Assembly (NCBI GenBank): GCA_037179335.1
Contig: JAKZHN010000028.1
Span: 124,001-188,000 of the forward strand
Reading direction: 5' to 3'
DNA: 64,000 nt
Origin: Cyclaneusma minus
Lineage: Eukaryota > Ascomycota > Leotiomycetes > Marthamycetales > Marthamycetaceae
Position 1 is the stretch's first letter. Every line of letters starts with the position of its first letter. A program made the position numbers and the translations under genes. Shown here piece after piece: positions 20,706 to 32,698 of this stretch. The notes beneath the pieces are model-generated. The model was not told where the DNA came from and made no database searches. It saw only the letters and a list, made by a program, of their open reading frames with translations.

Positions 20706-22825
20706 TTACATCCTATGCGCGTGAGAATCTTTCGACCACCTTCGGAAGGTCTTTCCGTAGAACCAGAATATCACTCCAGTTGAACAAAAGAATGTAGTAA
20801 GTGCCATGTTGGTCATCAGGGGTGGTATGAAGCCAGCCGACTCGCTCCAGGGTGTAATGAACTTGCTAAAGCCATAACCCCACAGGTTCTTGGTGACCGT
20901 GATGATGACGAAGAGGCTGCCAGCAACAGGCTTGTAGGAGTCGATGGCATAAGTCGTCGTTATCGCCGGGAGAGCGGTGGCTTGGATTCCTGCGCAGGTA
21001 TAACCAATAATCACTATCAACTACGCGAAGCCGCTCGTCAGTATTGTTCAAAAAATTAGTGTAAGAGCTGGGGGCAAGCCTACCCTCCAATCCCAGTGAT
21101 ACTCATACCCAAGAGCCATCACAATGTTCCCCAGAACCATGATGGGAACATAAGGGATCATAGTCAGTAGCCTCATCTCCGGCTCCCTAATGCCCCTATT
21201 ACTTGTCGTCAACCTCGCGGCAATTGCGTCACTCAGTGGTCCAGTCGTCAGCAATGCGATCCCAGCTCCAACCAATGTAGCGAAATTGAAGAATCCTATC
21301 GTCTGACTACTGAAATTGTACGGCGGTGCAGCAAAGACTTGCGATTGAGTCAAGTTGGTGGCCAAGAAGAAACTTGCAGACCATGAGGTCACAAACGATG
21401 CGAAGTCGACTATCGGGAAAGCGAATAGTTGCCACGGAAGCCAAATCTCATAGAGAATCTTGCGGAAGACGCTACCAGGGCCTTGGTAGGTTTGCCAGAG
21501 GGCCCATTGACGTTTGCTGGGTTTGCCGCGTCCAAGACATGGATCCTGGTGGATGTGGACGATGGCGCGACTGTTGTGAATGTCAAGATTTTTGATTGAT
21601 ATGACATCTTCGGTGGCTGTTGCATCTGTGCCTTTTCCTTGCTCGCTAGAGCTTTTAGCCGGAACCACACCTGATGATACTTTCACTGATGATAGAGCAT
21701 ACGTTCGGTTGTATTTGGTCTCGGGGAAGAGGAACACACAGCATAAGACGGTGAAGCCAAGGAGTGCGGTGTTGAGCCACCAGAAGCTCTGCGGGCCGAG
21801 AGCGTTTGCCATCGATCCAGAAATCATCGTACCAACCTGTGTTTACTTTAGTCTCGAGTCTCTGCACTGGGATTGAAGAACTTCTCACCGTGAGCGATCC
21901 ATAATAGGAAGCGAAATACAGAGTCTGGTATTTCCCGCGGTCGTGCAAGAAAATGATGTCGGCAATGATCACTGGCTGCGCCGTCTCTGCTGGGCCCGCT
22001 CCGATGCCGTTTAGTCTGTTATATTTCTTTAGCTCACAAACATGGTATTTGGTTCAGTCCGAGGTGGAGGGGATGCCTACATGCAGGCTCCCATGAAACT
22101 GGAATAGCTGGTGGCTCTAGCCCTCCAGATACTGCTCGCAAAACAGATTGTTGTGGAGACAATTAGTGTCGGTCTTCTACCAAAGCAAGTCATCATCGGT
22201 ACCCTGTAAGACAAATCAGAGGGAAGGCATTCGAGCGGGGTGGTCTAGGCCAAAGCGGACCAAATGAAGTTGCTAAATCCAAGGGCTAGGATAGCAATGC
22301 CGTTGAACTGGACAACGTCCGCCAGATTAGAGTCATAGGCAACGATATAGTCATCGATCATGGGCGCTATTGCCAGAGGCCCAAACCCCTGAGAGAAAGA
22401 AACGAGTGCTGCACAGAACATGGTCAGTCCCTTCTACAGCGGGCTCCAGTTCTGGTTATGAGGTATCAGCTTTGGGCGAAACTCGATGCATTCGAAGTCT
22501 GCTCACCAGAGGATCATCCTCGTTGTCGCTTGTTTGGGGTACGAGAACAGTGTGTGAGCCAGACCCAGCTTTCACAAAATGATGAGAGGCAACATCTAAC
22601 GTTGTGTTATAACTTAATCCTAATATTTTAGGAATTCAGAAAGATCAAGCACTAAATAGGGCGAAAACTGCACCTGTCATGATCTCCGTGCCCGGTAAGA
22701 TCTCAGTCCCAAGTTCCTGCTCGAGCCGGTGGATCTCCTGATCCGGGTATTTTGGTCAGCAAAGCGGCGCTGGCCGGACTGCAACAGGTAAAATGGCTCA
22801 CATTTTCGTCGAGGTTCGCTTCCAT
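20706..22825 (-). pseudogene. MFS transporter (DHA1/HOL1-like) with an in-frame nonsense codon
   Basis: Major facilitator of the fungal drug:H+ antiporter type, reconstructed in eight exons: 22825-22802, 22737-22674, 22595-22507, 22451-22261, 22203-22081, 22015-21889, 21836-21084 and 21020-20706. This is 561 codons. All seven introns (52-78 bases) join in frame and restore family motifs: ELGTEILPGTEIMTD, DDPLNWSPL, ALVSFSQGFGPLAIAPM, NFIWVPMMTCFGRRP (motif A), NGIGAGPAETAQP, FLFPETKYNRTY and GYTCAGIQATALPAI. Codon 65 is TAG (22436-22434), where the family has Trp after NWSPL. That would stop translation before the first membrane helix. The same TAG also forms an alternative acceptor, and using it would delete six codons and reopen the frame. 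The donor of intron 4 (GTCCGC) is weak. Everything else is intact, so inactivation, if real, is recent. Confidence 0.75.
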
Positions 22826-24521
22826 CTTGGCCAAAGAAGTGACTATTCGCAGGGCGTGATCCAGAAATAAGATAAGGATGCTAAGGTAGAAACAAACATA
22901 TGTGAGATTCGACCTACCATCACTCAAAACTAGGGTGGGATTTCAGGATATATAGCTTGACGCTCGAGTCCTGTATCCATGCTGCTCGCCGTGAAGATTC
23001 GACTTGAATGGATAATTAGACTCTCCAGTATAGATTCGGAGCTTAAAAGCCAAATAAACGACTCCTGGAGAAGGAGTGCCGGTAACACGAGCTGAATGTT
23101 CAGCTTGAACAGTAGCACGAGAGGAAGCTCGTCAATTTGACGAGTCTTGTGTTGCCCAAAAGAGCGTCAATTGTTCCTGCCAGCTGTGAGAAGCAGCAAG
23201 CTGAACGGCGGATAAGAGGCTTGAATCGTGAACCTCGACACCGTTTCGTGGGAAAAGGGTGTGTATACCCCGGTCGATACTACCTTACGGCTACCAGGTT
23301 GATAGTCCCCAAGGATCAGCAAGGTCCCAGTCATTGAGAATATCCCCCAAGTCGTTTAGAACCTCCCAAGTCCCTTGGAACACCCAAATCATTTGGATCA
23401 ATCCAAGTTATCTGGAATAATCCCGATGACCAGAGATAATCCAAATGATCGAGCACGGATATCTTTGACCGTATCCAAACTTTTTTGATGGTACTGTTTT
23501 TACACCATCCACCCTGCGGGACATGGGAACTGGAGACCCCCCATTGGAACGAGCATCGGGTCCCCTTTCGTCCCAGATCATGTGGGCTGCCGTTGGCGAT
23601 ATGTTCGTACCTAACTTCTTCTCCAATGAAACAACCCTCCCCTCAACCTGAATCGGCGTGATAAGTGTCGGAGATGACAGTCACAGATGTCCAGCAAGGG
23701 CGCAAGGTGAAGCAGACGTGACGGAACTGCTGTGTACAGTCACAATGCAGCGATGGTGGTAAGCAAGAAGTTCGAATTCGGAATCGCCAGCAAGTTCTGG
23801 CGAATAATTGTTGTCCAGTCACGTTCAAGACATTCGTGAAGTCTCGAGATATGGGATTGGGGGCGAGTTGTCGTTGCAGTCGGGAGTCCAGCCCCGCATC
23901 GAACAGTGAGGCAAAGGGTGCACTGAGGCAAGCCGCGAGCTGGTTCGTGATAATATTGCTGTATTTCGTGGGATTGATGCCTTTCGCACTGGAAGCAGTG
24001 AGTCGTGACAGTCGTCAGATGCAGTTTGTTGGTGGACAGGACCGTGTAAAGAGGTGAGCCAGCCAAAAGGCGGCAGACGCGACCAAGTTGGCGCGACAAA
24101 GTTGGCGCGTCGGTTGGAATTCGGTTCTCGATATCACGTGCACTAGCGCCGCTCGTGCCGCTAGCGGAACACGCGAAAATAAGGTTTGAGCCGTCAGGCC
24201 CACCAGCCGCATAGAGGATTCGGCTCGGCACCAGACCTAGCAACGCTACCGCCCAGAACCTCAACACCTCCCGCGCTTGCTCTTGCGACCACCACCCGCC
24301 CGCAACCTCCCACTCTCTCAACATCGAGGCGCGCACCACTTTGTCAACTGTTGAGGTGGTCTCTGATGCTGCATCTGCTGCACTGCTTCTAAAGAACCTG
24401 CTTCCTGCGCGCCTTGCGCAGACAAGGTCTTTCAGCGACTCGTGGCAACGCGCCAAAGACCTGCAGCGCCCCATTGACGCCTCCACGTCAACCATCCCCA
24501 CTCCAGAGCTACGACTTCAAC
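22826..24521. other. Intergenic region with one 19-bp repeat array
   Basis: About 1.7 kb between the transporter gene and RPB2, containing the promoters of both. The only structure seen is the degenerate 19-bp array at 23296-23456. A long minus-strand frame over 23740-24501 is unconvincing. Confidence 0.45.
23296..23456. repeat. Degenerate 19-bp tandem array (array A)
   Basis: About seven units. Successive units start near 23329, 23348, 23367, 23385, 23404 and 23424, with spacing 18-20 and mostly 19. Examples: CAAGTCGTTTAGAACCTCC, CAAGTCCCTTGGAACACCC and AAGTTATCTGGAATAATCC. Units share CAARTCA..TGGAA but differ at many positions. They match arrays near 45-48 kb and 53.7 kb. Confidence 0.75.
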
Positions 24522-27500
24522 ATGGCAGATATGCAAGACTACGATCCCGAGCAGCAGTATGAGGAGGCCGAGGGCTTTGAGTACGAAGGGGAGGAGTACG
24601 AGGAGGATGAAGGAGCCATTACGGCTGAGGACTGTTGGACCGTCATCTCGAGTTTCTTCGAACAGAAGGGCCTGGTGTCGCAGCAACTGGACTCCTTCGA
24701 TGAATTCGTCGGTACCACGATGCAGGAGCTCGTCGACGAGTACTCGACACTGACGCTTGACCAAAACAATCCCCCGTCGAGCGACGACAGGCCCATCGCC
24801 ATCCGGCGCTACCAGATCAAGTTTGGCCAGGTGTTGCTCTCCCACCCTGCCATGACCGAAGGCGATGGAAGCACCAACAAGATGTTGCCAATGGAGGCGC
24901 GTCTGCGCAACCTCACGTATTCGAGTCCGCTCTACATGGACATGACAAAGAAGGTCTCGATCGCGGTCGATCAGCCCATTCCTTTGAACGAGCTCGATGA
25001 GGAAGAGCAGGCTGAAATGAACCGAACCAATGTACACCCGACAAGAATCGTTTGGGAGACTGAGGGTGGCGGCGATATTGGCGACAAGGAGGATGGCACG
25101 CCGGATCGAGTCTTCATTGGGAAGCTTCCTGTGATGCTGAAGTCGCAGTTCTGTATCCTCAGGGACCTTGCTGAAGAGCAGCTCTACGAGTTCAACGAGT
25201 GTCCTTACGATCAGGGCGGATACTTCATCATCAACGGAAGCGAGAAGGTGCTGATCGCACAAGAGAGGAGTGCTGCGAACATTGTGCAAGTATTCAGCAA
25301 AGCTCCCCCCAGCCCGACGCCCTTTGTTGCTGAAATTCGAAGCGCACTCGAGAAAGGCTCTCGGCTCATCTCGTCGCTGCAAATCAAGCTTTTTGCTAAG
25401 GGTTCCCAACAGCGCGGTGGCTTCGGTTCGACCATCAAGGTTACCTTGCCCTACATTAAGGCGGATGTTCCAATCGTTATTGCCTTTCGTGCCCTGGGAG
25501 TTGTGTCCGACGAGGACATTCTCAATCACATTTGCTACGACCGCGCGGATATTGATATGCTCGAGATGCTGAAGCCTTGTATCGAGGAGGCGTTTGTCGT
25601 TCAAGACAGAGAGGTCGCCCTTGATTACATAGGAAAGCGTGGAGGCACATCAGGTGCGCTCAAGGACAAGCGTATCAAGTTCGCTCGACAAATTCTGCAG
25701 GTCGAGACGCTCCCCCACATCGCCCAGAACGAAGGCAGTGAAACCCGGAAGGCATTCTTCCTGGGCTACATGGTCCACAAGCTACTACAGTGCGCCCTTG
25801 GCCGAAGAGAAGTGGATGATCGCGATCACTTCGGAAAGAAGCGCCTCGATCTTGCAGGTCCATTGCTTGCCAAGCTGTTCCGCAATTTATTCAAACGTCT
25901 GACGAGTGATGTTTTCAAATATCTTCAGCGTTGCGTGGAGAACAACAAGGAGTTCAACCTGACATTGGCTGTGAAATCAACCACGATCACCAATGGACTT
26001 AAGTACTCTCTTGCGACCGGTACCTGGGGCGAGCAGAAGAAGGCTGCATCGGCCACTGCCGGTGTGTCTCAAGTCCTCAACAGGTACACATTCGCATCAA
26101 CATTGTCTCATTTACGACGTACCAACACGCCCATTGGACGTGATGGTAAGATTGCGAAGCCTCGTCAACTCCACAACACTCACTGGGGTCTGGTCTGCCC
26201 AGCCGAAACGCCAGAAGGACAAGCTTGCGGGCTGGTCAAGAATCTAGCCTTGATGTGCTATGTCACGGTTGGTACACCCTCGGAGCCCATCACCGAATTC
26301 ATGATCCAACGAAATATGGAGGTGCTGGAGGAGTACGAGCCATTGCGTTCCCCCAATGCTACCAAGATCTTTGTCAATGGTGTCTGGGTTGGTATCCATC
26401 GCGACCCTGGCCACCTTTTCAAGACAGTCCAAAATCTTCGTCGAACGAATCTTATCTCTTGGGAGATATCCTTGATCCGCGAAATTCGAGAGCGTGAATT
26501 CCATATTTTCACAGATGCCGGCCGGGTTTGCCGCCCTCTCTTCACCGTTGATAACACGGATGGAAGCCCCACCAAAGGCGGACTGGCCCTGCAAAAGGAG
26601 CACATCAAAATGCTTGAGAATGACCAAAATCTCCCTTCTGGTCTGTCCGCACAGGAGAAGCTTGAAGCGGGCTACGTTGGTTTCCAGGGTCTCGTTGAGA
26701 GAGGTGTGGTCGAATATGTGGATGCTGAAGAAGAAGAGACTCTGATGATTGTCATGACACCTGAAGATCTGGAGATATCGAGACAGATACAGAAAGGTTT
26801 CACGATTTTGCCTGATGAGACTGGAGGCTCGAACAAGCGTGTGAAGGCTCCGATCAACCCTACTGCACATCAGTGGACGCACTGCGAGATTCACCCTAGC
26901 ATGATCTTGGGAATCTGCGCAAGCATCATTCCGTTCCCTGATCACAACCAGGTAGGTATCTACATTGCCCAGTATAAATTCATTGCTAATTGCCATCTCT
27001 TCAGTCCCCGCGTAACACATATCAATCTGCTATGGGCAAACAAGCTATGGGTGTGTTCCTCACCAACTTCGACCAGCGTATGGAAACAATGGCGAACATT
27101 CTCTACTATCCCCAGAAGCCTCTCGCCACTACACGATCCATGGAGTTCCTGAAGTTCCGTGAATTGCCTGCGGGTCAGAATGCCATCGTTGCTATTGCTT
27201 GCTATTCCGGATACAACCAGGAAGATTCAGTCATTATGAACCAGAGCTCTATCGACCGTGGTCTGTTCCGAAGTCTGTTTTACAGATGTTACACCGATCA
27301 GGAGAAGCGCATCGGTATGAACGTGGTGGAGCAGTTTGAGAAGCCATACCGTGGTGAAACTTTGAAGATGAAGCGTAGCACTTACGAGAAATTGGACGAA
27401 GATGGTCTGGTTGCCCCCGGTGTGAGAGTGTCCGGAGAGGATATGATCATCGGAAAGACAGCTCCTATTGCGCCAGATGCTGAGGAACTCGGTCAACGCA

Positions 27501-28449
27501 CCAAGGCTCACATCAAGCGTGATGCCTCAACGCCGCTGCGGAGCACAGAGAACGGTATTGTCGACCAAGTGCTACTGACTACCAATGCGGAGGGCTTGAG
27601 GTTTGTTAAGGTCCGAATGCGCACCACCAAGATCCCCCAGATTGGAGACAAGTTTGCTTCGCGTCACGGACAGAAAGGTACAATCGGTATCACCTACAGG
27701 TCAGAGGACATGCCCTTTACCCGAGAGGGTATTGTGCCTGATATCATCATCAACCCTCACGCCATTCCCTCTCGTATGACAATTGCTCATTTGATTGAGT
27801 GTCAATTGAGTAAGGTTTCCTCTCTCCGTGGCCTCGAGGGAGATGCTACCCCCTTCACTGATGTCACTGTTGATTCGGTTTCCGGTCTTCTCCGTGCGCA
27901 GGGATACCAGTCACGAGGATTCGAGATTATGTTCCATGGTCATACCGGCCGTAAGATGAATGCCCAGGTCTTCCTGGGACCAACCTACTACCAACGTCTC
28001 CGCCACATGGTGGACGACAAGATTCACGCCCGAGCCAGAGGTCCCATGCAGATCCTGACCCGGCAGCCTCTGGAGGGTCGTGCCAGAGAAGGTGGTCTGC
28101 GTTTCGGAGAGATGGAACGTGATTGCATGATCGCTCACGGAGCGGCTGCTTTCTTGAAGGAGAGGTTGTTTGAGGTTTCGGATGCTTTCAGAGTGCACGT
28201 CTGCGACATCTGCGGATTGATGACTCCCATTGCGTAAGTTCACAGCTAATTCACTGATCAAAGCAAGCTGACCAGTTATATAGCAAAATCTCCATCCAAT
28301 CCTTCGAATGTCGACCCTGCAAGAACAATACCAAGATCTCGCAGATCCACATTCCCTACGCGGCCAAACTGCTTTTCCAGGAGCTTGCGGCCATGAACAT
28401 TGCCACGAGATTGTTCACTTCGCGCTCGGGAGTCAATACCGTCCGCTAA
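24522..28449 (+). CDS. RPB2: RNA polymerase II second largest subunit Rpb2
   Basis: Catalytic core subunit of nuclear RNA polymerase II. Three exons (24522-26951, 27005-28233, 28284-28449; introns 53 and 50 bases) give 1274 residues, slightly longer than yeast Rpb2 because of an acidic Glu/Tyr-rich N-terminus ([18 protein letters not shown]). Seen in order: protrusion and lobe ([20 protein letters not shown]), fork ([20 protein letters not shown]), hybrid-binding region ([20 protein letters not shown]), [15 protein letters not shown], and the anchor ending [20 protein letters not shown]. The C-terminal zinc site is CDICGL plus CRPCKN, split by the last intron. The end is [11 protein letters not shown]. 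The start was chosen at MADMQDYD because upstream codons in the same frame look like leader. Confidence 0.97.
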
Positions 28450-29033
28450 GGGAATTTGATGATAACAGAACTACAAGATGGTGGCTGGTGTCAGACCTCA
28501 ACAGAATCTTGGAAGAAACTGGAGGATCTAGGACACAGAAACCCTCCTTAGATGGCGAACGAAAAAAGGTCTAAATAGATTGAACTGAGCATACATGGCG
28601 GGACGAGCGTTTGGGGGATCTGGATTTTGACTCCTGGAAGCCTAGAATCAACCGGGCAGACGGCTCGGCCATGATCCTCAAGCATGCATAATGGGCGGCG
28701 TTCAATCCGGTGGTAGCATTTGCAGAGAGAGCTTTTTCGTGGGCCTCATGGGATTCGCAGCAGACTGATGTTGCACTCGGCGTCATTTGGCGAATACCAT
28801 GTACTATTAGGCATCTACACAGAAGAGGCCTACCTCCACCGTGTAGGCAAATCCAAGATTTTCAAGGCGACATACTGTCTGCAGTGAAGTGAATAGTCGT
28901 GGTGATTTTGCAAGCCCAATTCCCTGACAAGATGATGCCTCGCCATGCTTTCCCAGATGTGTAGAGGAACGCCAGCGCAATGCAAATAGGTTCCCCAGTA
29001 ATATGTACAAGTTTCGGAATATCGAGAGCAGGG
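28450..29033. other. Convergent intergenic region
   Basis: 584 bases between the stops of RPB2 and PET117, presumably both 3' ends. No gene or repeat is seen. Confidence 0.5.
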
Positions 29034-29326
29034 TCAGCCACCATCCCTATCCCCATCCCGCACCGTCTGGACCTTGCGGTACTGTTCTTCCAGGGCGCGC
29101 TGCATCTCGAAGTCGGCTAAGTTCTCGTTCTTCTGTCGCTGGCGCTCCATGTCCCGGATGACACCCGCGTGCATTTGCTGTGGTTTTGTTAGGCAATGCT
29201 GGTTGCATGAGAGGGGGTACATGTACTTACGGCTTTCTCTTGTTGCTGGGCCCAGTGCACGAACCAAACGGTGCCGATGGCGAAGAGCGAGGTGCCAGCG
29301 AGGGTGAGTTTGGAGGCTTGGGACAT
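29034..29326 (-). CDS. PET117: Cytochrome c oxidase assembly protein Pet117
   Basis: Small inner-membrane assembly factor that links heme a synthesis to cytochrome c oxidase assembly. Exons 29326-29231 and 29177-29034, with a 53-base intron in phase 0, give 79 residues. The start MSQASKLTLAGTSLFAIGTV leads into a single membrane helix. WFVHWAQQQEKAQMHAGVIR and DMERQRQKNENLADFEMQRA are the family's conserved matrix-side helix. The intron contains a TACATGTA palindrome at 29218-29225. The gene diverges from VMA10 with 309 bases between the two start codons, so the pair probably shares control elements. Confidence 0.88.
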
Positions 29327-29635
29327 GTCTGCCGGGGTCACGAGATTTAAAATCGGATTGAAGAGATCAAAATTCTCCTAAACGTAAATGTGGCGTCGAC
29401 AGTAATTCGTCGATTCATTCAAGAGTTGAAGAACGCGGTCTTGTGCATATGTGAGGCCGAAGTTCGAAAAAGCGTAGCCTTGCAGCCTTCCCCGCTAGTG
29501 ACCAATGACAGGGGGCCGGGGAGCTCTACCATCTCCAGCAACCAAGCTTCAAGGACAGCTTCACAAGCAGCCTTCAACACCACCGAGACTGCCAGAATCA
29601 ACTCAGCTGAGAGTAGCTCCAGGACAGTCGCAATC

Positions 29636-30336
29636 ATGGTATGCCGCATATTTCCAGGACTGGCCATCTTGCCTTTCTACTTGCGACAAGCTAACCATCG
29701 TCCAAACAGTCGGCTCAGAACTCCGCCGGTATCCAGACGCTGCTCGATGTAAGTGCCGCCTGCCGAGCCCATGCGACACGGACGAGACAATACTCCAGAG
29801 CCAGACGGCTGATTCAGGGACACAGGCAGAGCGAGAGGCGCAGAAGATCGTGCAGAAAGGTACGTTTAGCAGAAGTGATACTTGGACACTGGATTCATGC
29901 TGACTGGCTTGTCTATAGCGCGAGAGTGTAAGTCCGCAAATAAGATGCGCGAGTTGAGACTGGACGTCGAACGGCACTGATGGCCGACAGACCGTACAAA
30001 GCGAGTAAAGGAGGCCAAGGAAGAAGCGAAGAAGGAGATCGAGGAGTACAAGAAGGGCAAGGATGAGGAGTTCAAGAAGTTCGAGGCACAGGTCAGTCTC
30101 TCTTCGCTCACGGCCGATACTGTTCCCCTGGATTATTTGGCTAATATTATGCCTCTGAACAGCACACGAGCGGTAACAAGCAAGCCGAAGAAGAAGCAAA
30201 CAAGGAGGCCGAGGCCAAGATGAAGGAGATCAAGGAGGCTGGCAAGAAATCGCAGGATAAGGTTATTGGCGATCTCCTGAAGGCCGTCATGGATGTCAAG
30301 CCTGTGGTTCCTGAGCGCATCGAGAATCCATCGTGA
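29636..30336 (+). CDS. VMA10: V-type ATPase subunit G (Vma10)
   Basis: Peripheral-stalk subunit of the vacuolar proton pump, pairing with subunit E. Six coding exons give 119 residues: 29636-29638 (ATG only), 29710-29748, 29826-29859, 29919-29927 (nine bases), 29991-30091 and 30163-30336. Introns are 71, 77, 59, 63 and 71 bases. The splice pattern is supported by the product: SAQNSAGIQTLLDAEREAQK, IVQKAREYRTKRVKEAKEEA, then a long charged helix and the end VKPVVPERIENPS. All are typical of subunit G, whose usual length is about 114 residues. Five introns in 357 coding bases, with a start-codon-only first exon and a nine-base exon, is unusually fragmented for this window. Confidence 0.9.
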
Positions 30337-30749
30337 GCTCCTTGCCGGGTCGCGTCATTTTGCTTTTTTACTGTTAAGGAGATGAGGAGGATAGGGGCGT
30401 CTGTGGACTTGCATATGGTACTCGGCGTGGCGATCATGTGTATAGATCAGTCGGATGTATTTTACACCGGAATCAACGGAGTGCTTGCAAGTTGGCGCAA
30501 AGTGAGACGCGTATAGTATGGCTACAAGGTAAATGATATATGCTTGCAGAAACATCATTTTTCTTCAATATGTTTACAGCTGTCTCATATTCGCAGAATA
30601 TCAGGGGACCCACCTGCTCATAGCGAGGCTGGTCTCGGCCAACTACGTCACTTGACTCCAAATTTGCCCATCGCGACTCAGCAACCTACTCACGCGCACC
30701 CTCTCCTCTGCGAAAGGATGGATCACGCCTGCTCATCGCGCCCGGCGCA
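30337..30749. other. Intergenic, no gene seen
   Basis: 413 bases holding the VMA10 3' end and the lipase promoter. No repeat or RNA gene is recognised. Confidence 0.45.
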
Positions 30750-31792
30750 ATGATAAGAAATGCAGCGCGACTGCGCTCGACCTCAACTCTCTTTCACTAT
30801 GCCGCTACTCTTCCTAAAAACCGCGGCACTATGCTGTGCCGCTGCTTCAGCAGATGCTTGGGTTACCGGAAACTCGAGTCCGACGATCTGAGGGACGTTG
30901 AAAGGGGCACGAAGCCGAGTGGGGATCCTAGAATCAACGACTTGGGGAGGGCCATCGAGGATGAGTTTGCTACTATCAGGGAGAGCTACCGTAAGTGTTG
31001 TAGTTTGTTTGATCTGGGGTCGAGTAGGTCAAGCTAACGATGATTGCAGAGACCCCCAAACACCCCATAATCCTCGCCCATGGTCTGCTAGGATTCGACG
31101 AGCTGCGACTAGCAGGCAGCCTGCTTCCTGGAATTCACTATTGGCGTGGCATCACCGAAGCTCTGAGAGCAAACAATATCGAAGTCATCACGGCCTCGGT
31201 CCCCGCCTCGGGCAGCATCGAAGAACGAGCGGCGAAACTGGGCGAGGACATTGCTGCCAAAGCGAATGGCAAGAGTGTCAACATCATCGCACACAGCATG
31301 GGAGGCTTGGATGCACGCTACATGATTTCGCAGCTGCAGCCCGAGAACATAGAAGTCCTCTCCCTGACCACCGTCGCCTCGCCACATCGCGGATCAGCCT
31401 TTGCGGACTATTGCTTTGAGGAAATAGGCCCGCAGATGCTGCCTCACTTCTATAAATTCTTCGAGGCGTTCGGTCTGAGCACGGGAGCGTTTCAGCAGCT
31501 AACGAGGAAATATATGCAGGAGGAGTTTAATCCGAAAACGCCGGATGACCCAACGGTCAGATACTTCTCGTATGGGGCGGCGGTCAACCCGAGTTTATGG
31601 AGCGCCTTCAGACAGCCGCATAGGGTGGTGCAGAAGAGAGAGGGACCCAATGATGGCTTGGTTAGTGTGTCGAGCAGTAAGTGGGGGACTTACAAGGGGA
31701 CGTTGATTGAGGTCAGCCATCTGGATCTGATAAATTGGACGAATCGTTTGCGGTGGGCCTTCTGGCAGATGACGGGGCATCAGAGACAGTAA
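30750..31792 (+). CDS. TGL2: Alpha/beta-hydrolase triacylglycerol lipase, Tgl2-like
   Basis: Lipase of the bacterial-like class that in yeast is the mitochondrial enzyme Tgl2. Exons 30750-30990 and 31050-31792, with a 59-base intron in phase 1, give 327 residues, almost the yeast length of 326. The first 80 residues are basic with few acids at the start (MIRNAARLRSTSTLFHYAAT), which suits a mitochondrial targeting sequence. The hydrolase follows: HPIILAHGLLGFDE (oxyanion strand), NIIAHSMGGLDARY (nucleophile Ser163), VASPHRGSAFADY, EGPNDGLVSVSSSKWG (acid Asp) and EVSHLDLINW (His). A later Met at residue 28 could be an alternative start. Substrate and location are inferred from family membership. 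Confidence 0.86.
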
Positions 31793-32698
31793 GGATTGAA
31801 AGCTCGATGTGGTTTTTGGGGCTTTTGCTAAGACTTGCTGCAGCTTCAACGCTATCGCCTTCTACCTCGATATTGCAGACATGCTGGCTAAAGAGGGTCT
31901 GTAAGGGACAGACGGGCTGGTGGTTTTTAAGCGGTGGGTTTCTTGGCTTGAGGAGTTTCAGGGGCGTTGAGGCACGACACAGACGGATGGTCCATCGTTT
32001 CATTACATACGGACGTTGGAATAATTAGGTTAACGGCTGGCTGATACCACTATAAATTGTACATCGGTAGAGATAATGTCTTCACATCAGGCTGGTTTAT
32101 TCTTTGCAAAGCTGCAAGCTGGCAGTGGCAGCGTAATTATTCCATGTTTAGTACTTTGTATATGCCATCTATGAGTCGGTGCATACTCTCTACCTGCATA
32201 GAAGTTGCGAGTAGCAAAGCCTTTGTTCGAAAGGATTCGCAGCGTGGCAGCATCGGGAAGTACGGCAGCCGATGCTGAGTGACGTTTATGGTAGATGGAT
32301 GAAAGATGAAGCCTCGTCTTGGCTTGGCGCCTCTTCAACACCGTCAAGTCCATGACGAGCCTCGTCTGACTCTGTTGCGCGCACTTCCTCAAGCTTGGCG
32401 GCAATGACCTCTACGAAGACGAAGACCCTTTGCGCCTGCTAGTATCTGTTGCAGGCAATTACGCCCTGCTGCTGTTGCCGCCCGTACGAGACTGAAGTCT
32501 GGCCGAAACGAGGCTGAGCTCAGAAATCCGTAAATACCCATAGGCACCCAATTCTTCCTGAGTAGTCTTACGAATGCTCTCTTACTGACTCTTCTCATGC
32601 AGTCTCCCCGGCCAGGACTCGTGGCTCGCTTGCTATCTGATCACCGAACGAATACTCGCTGGTCCACCATTCTACCAGACCTCGCTCCACCCTCCACC
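31793..32698. other. Intergenic, no gene seen
   Basis: About 0.9 kb holding the lipase 3' end and the promoter of the arrestin gene. Only short frames without recognisable content. Confidence 0.45.

Noticed and set aside
22204..22260. A second apparent stop (TAG) after FIWSALA in the transporter
   Set aside because: It falls inside a predicted intron whose removal restores the family sequence NFIWVPMMTCFGRRP, so it is not counted as a mutation.
23740..24501. A 253-residue minus-strand frame upstream of RPB2
   Set aside because: Low-complexity and partly antisense to the RPB2 leader; no motif or splice support.
24432..25604. A 390-residue minus-strand frame
   Set aside because: Exactly antisense to the RPB2 coding exon; arises from codon bias.
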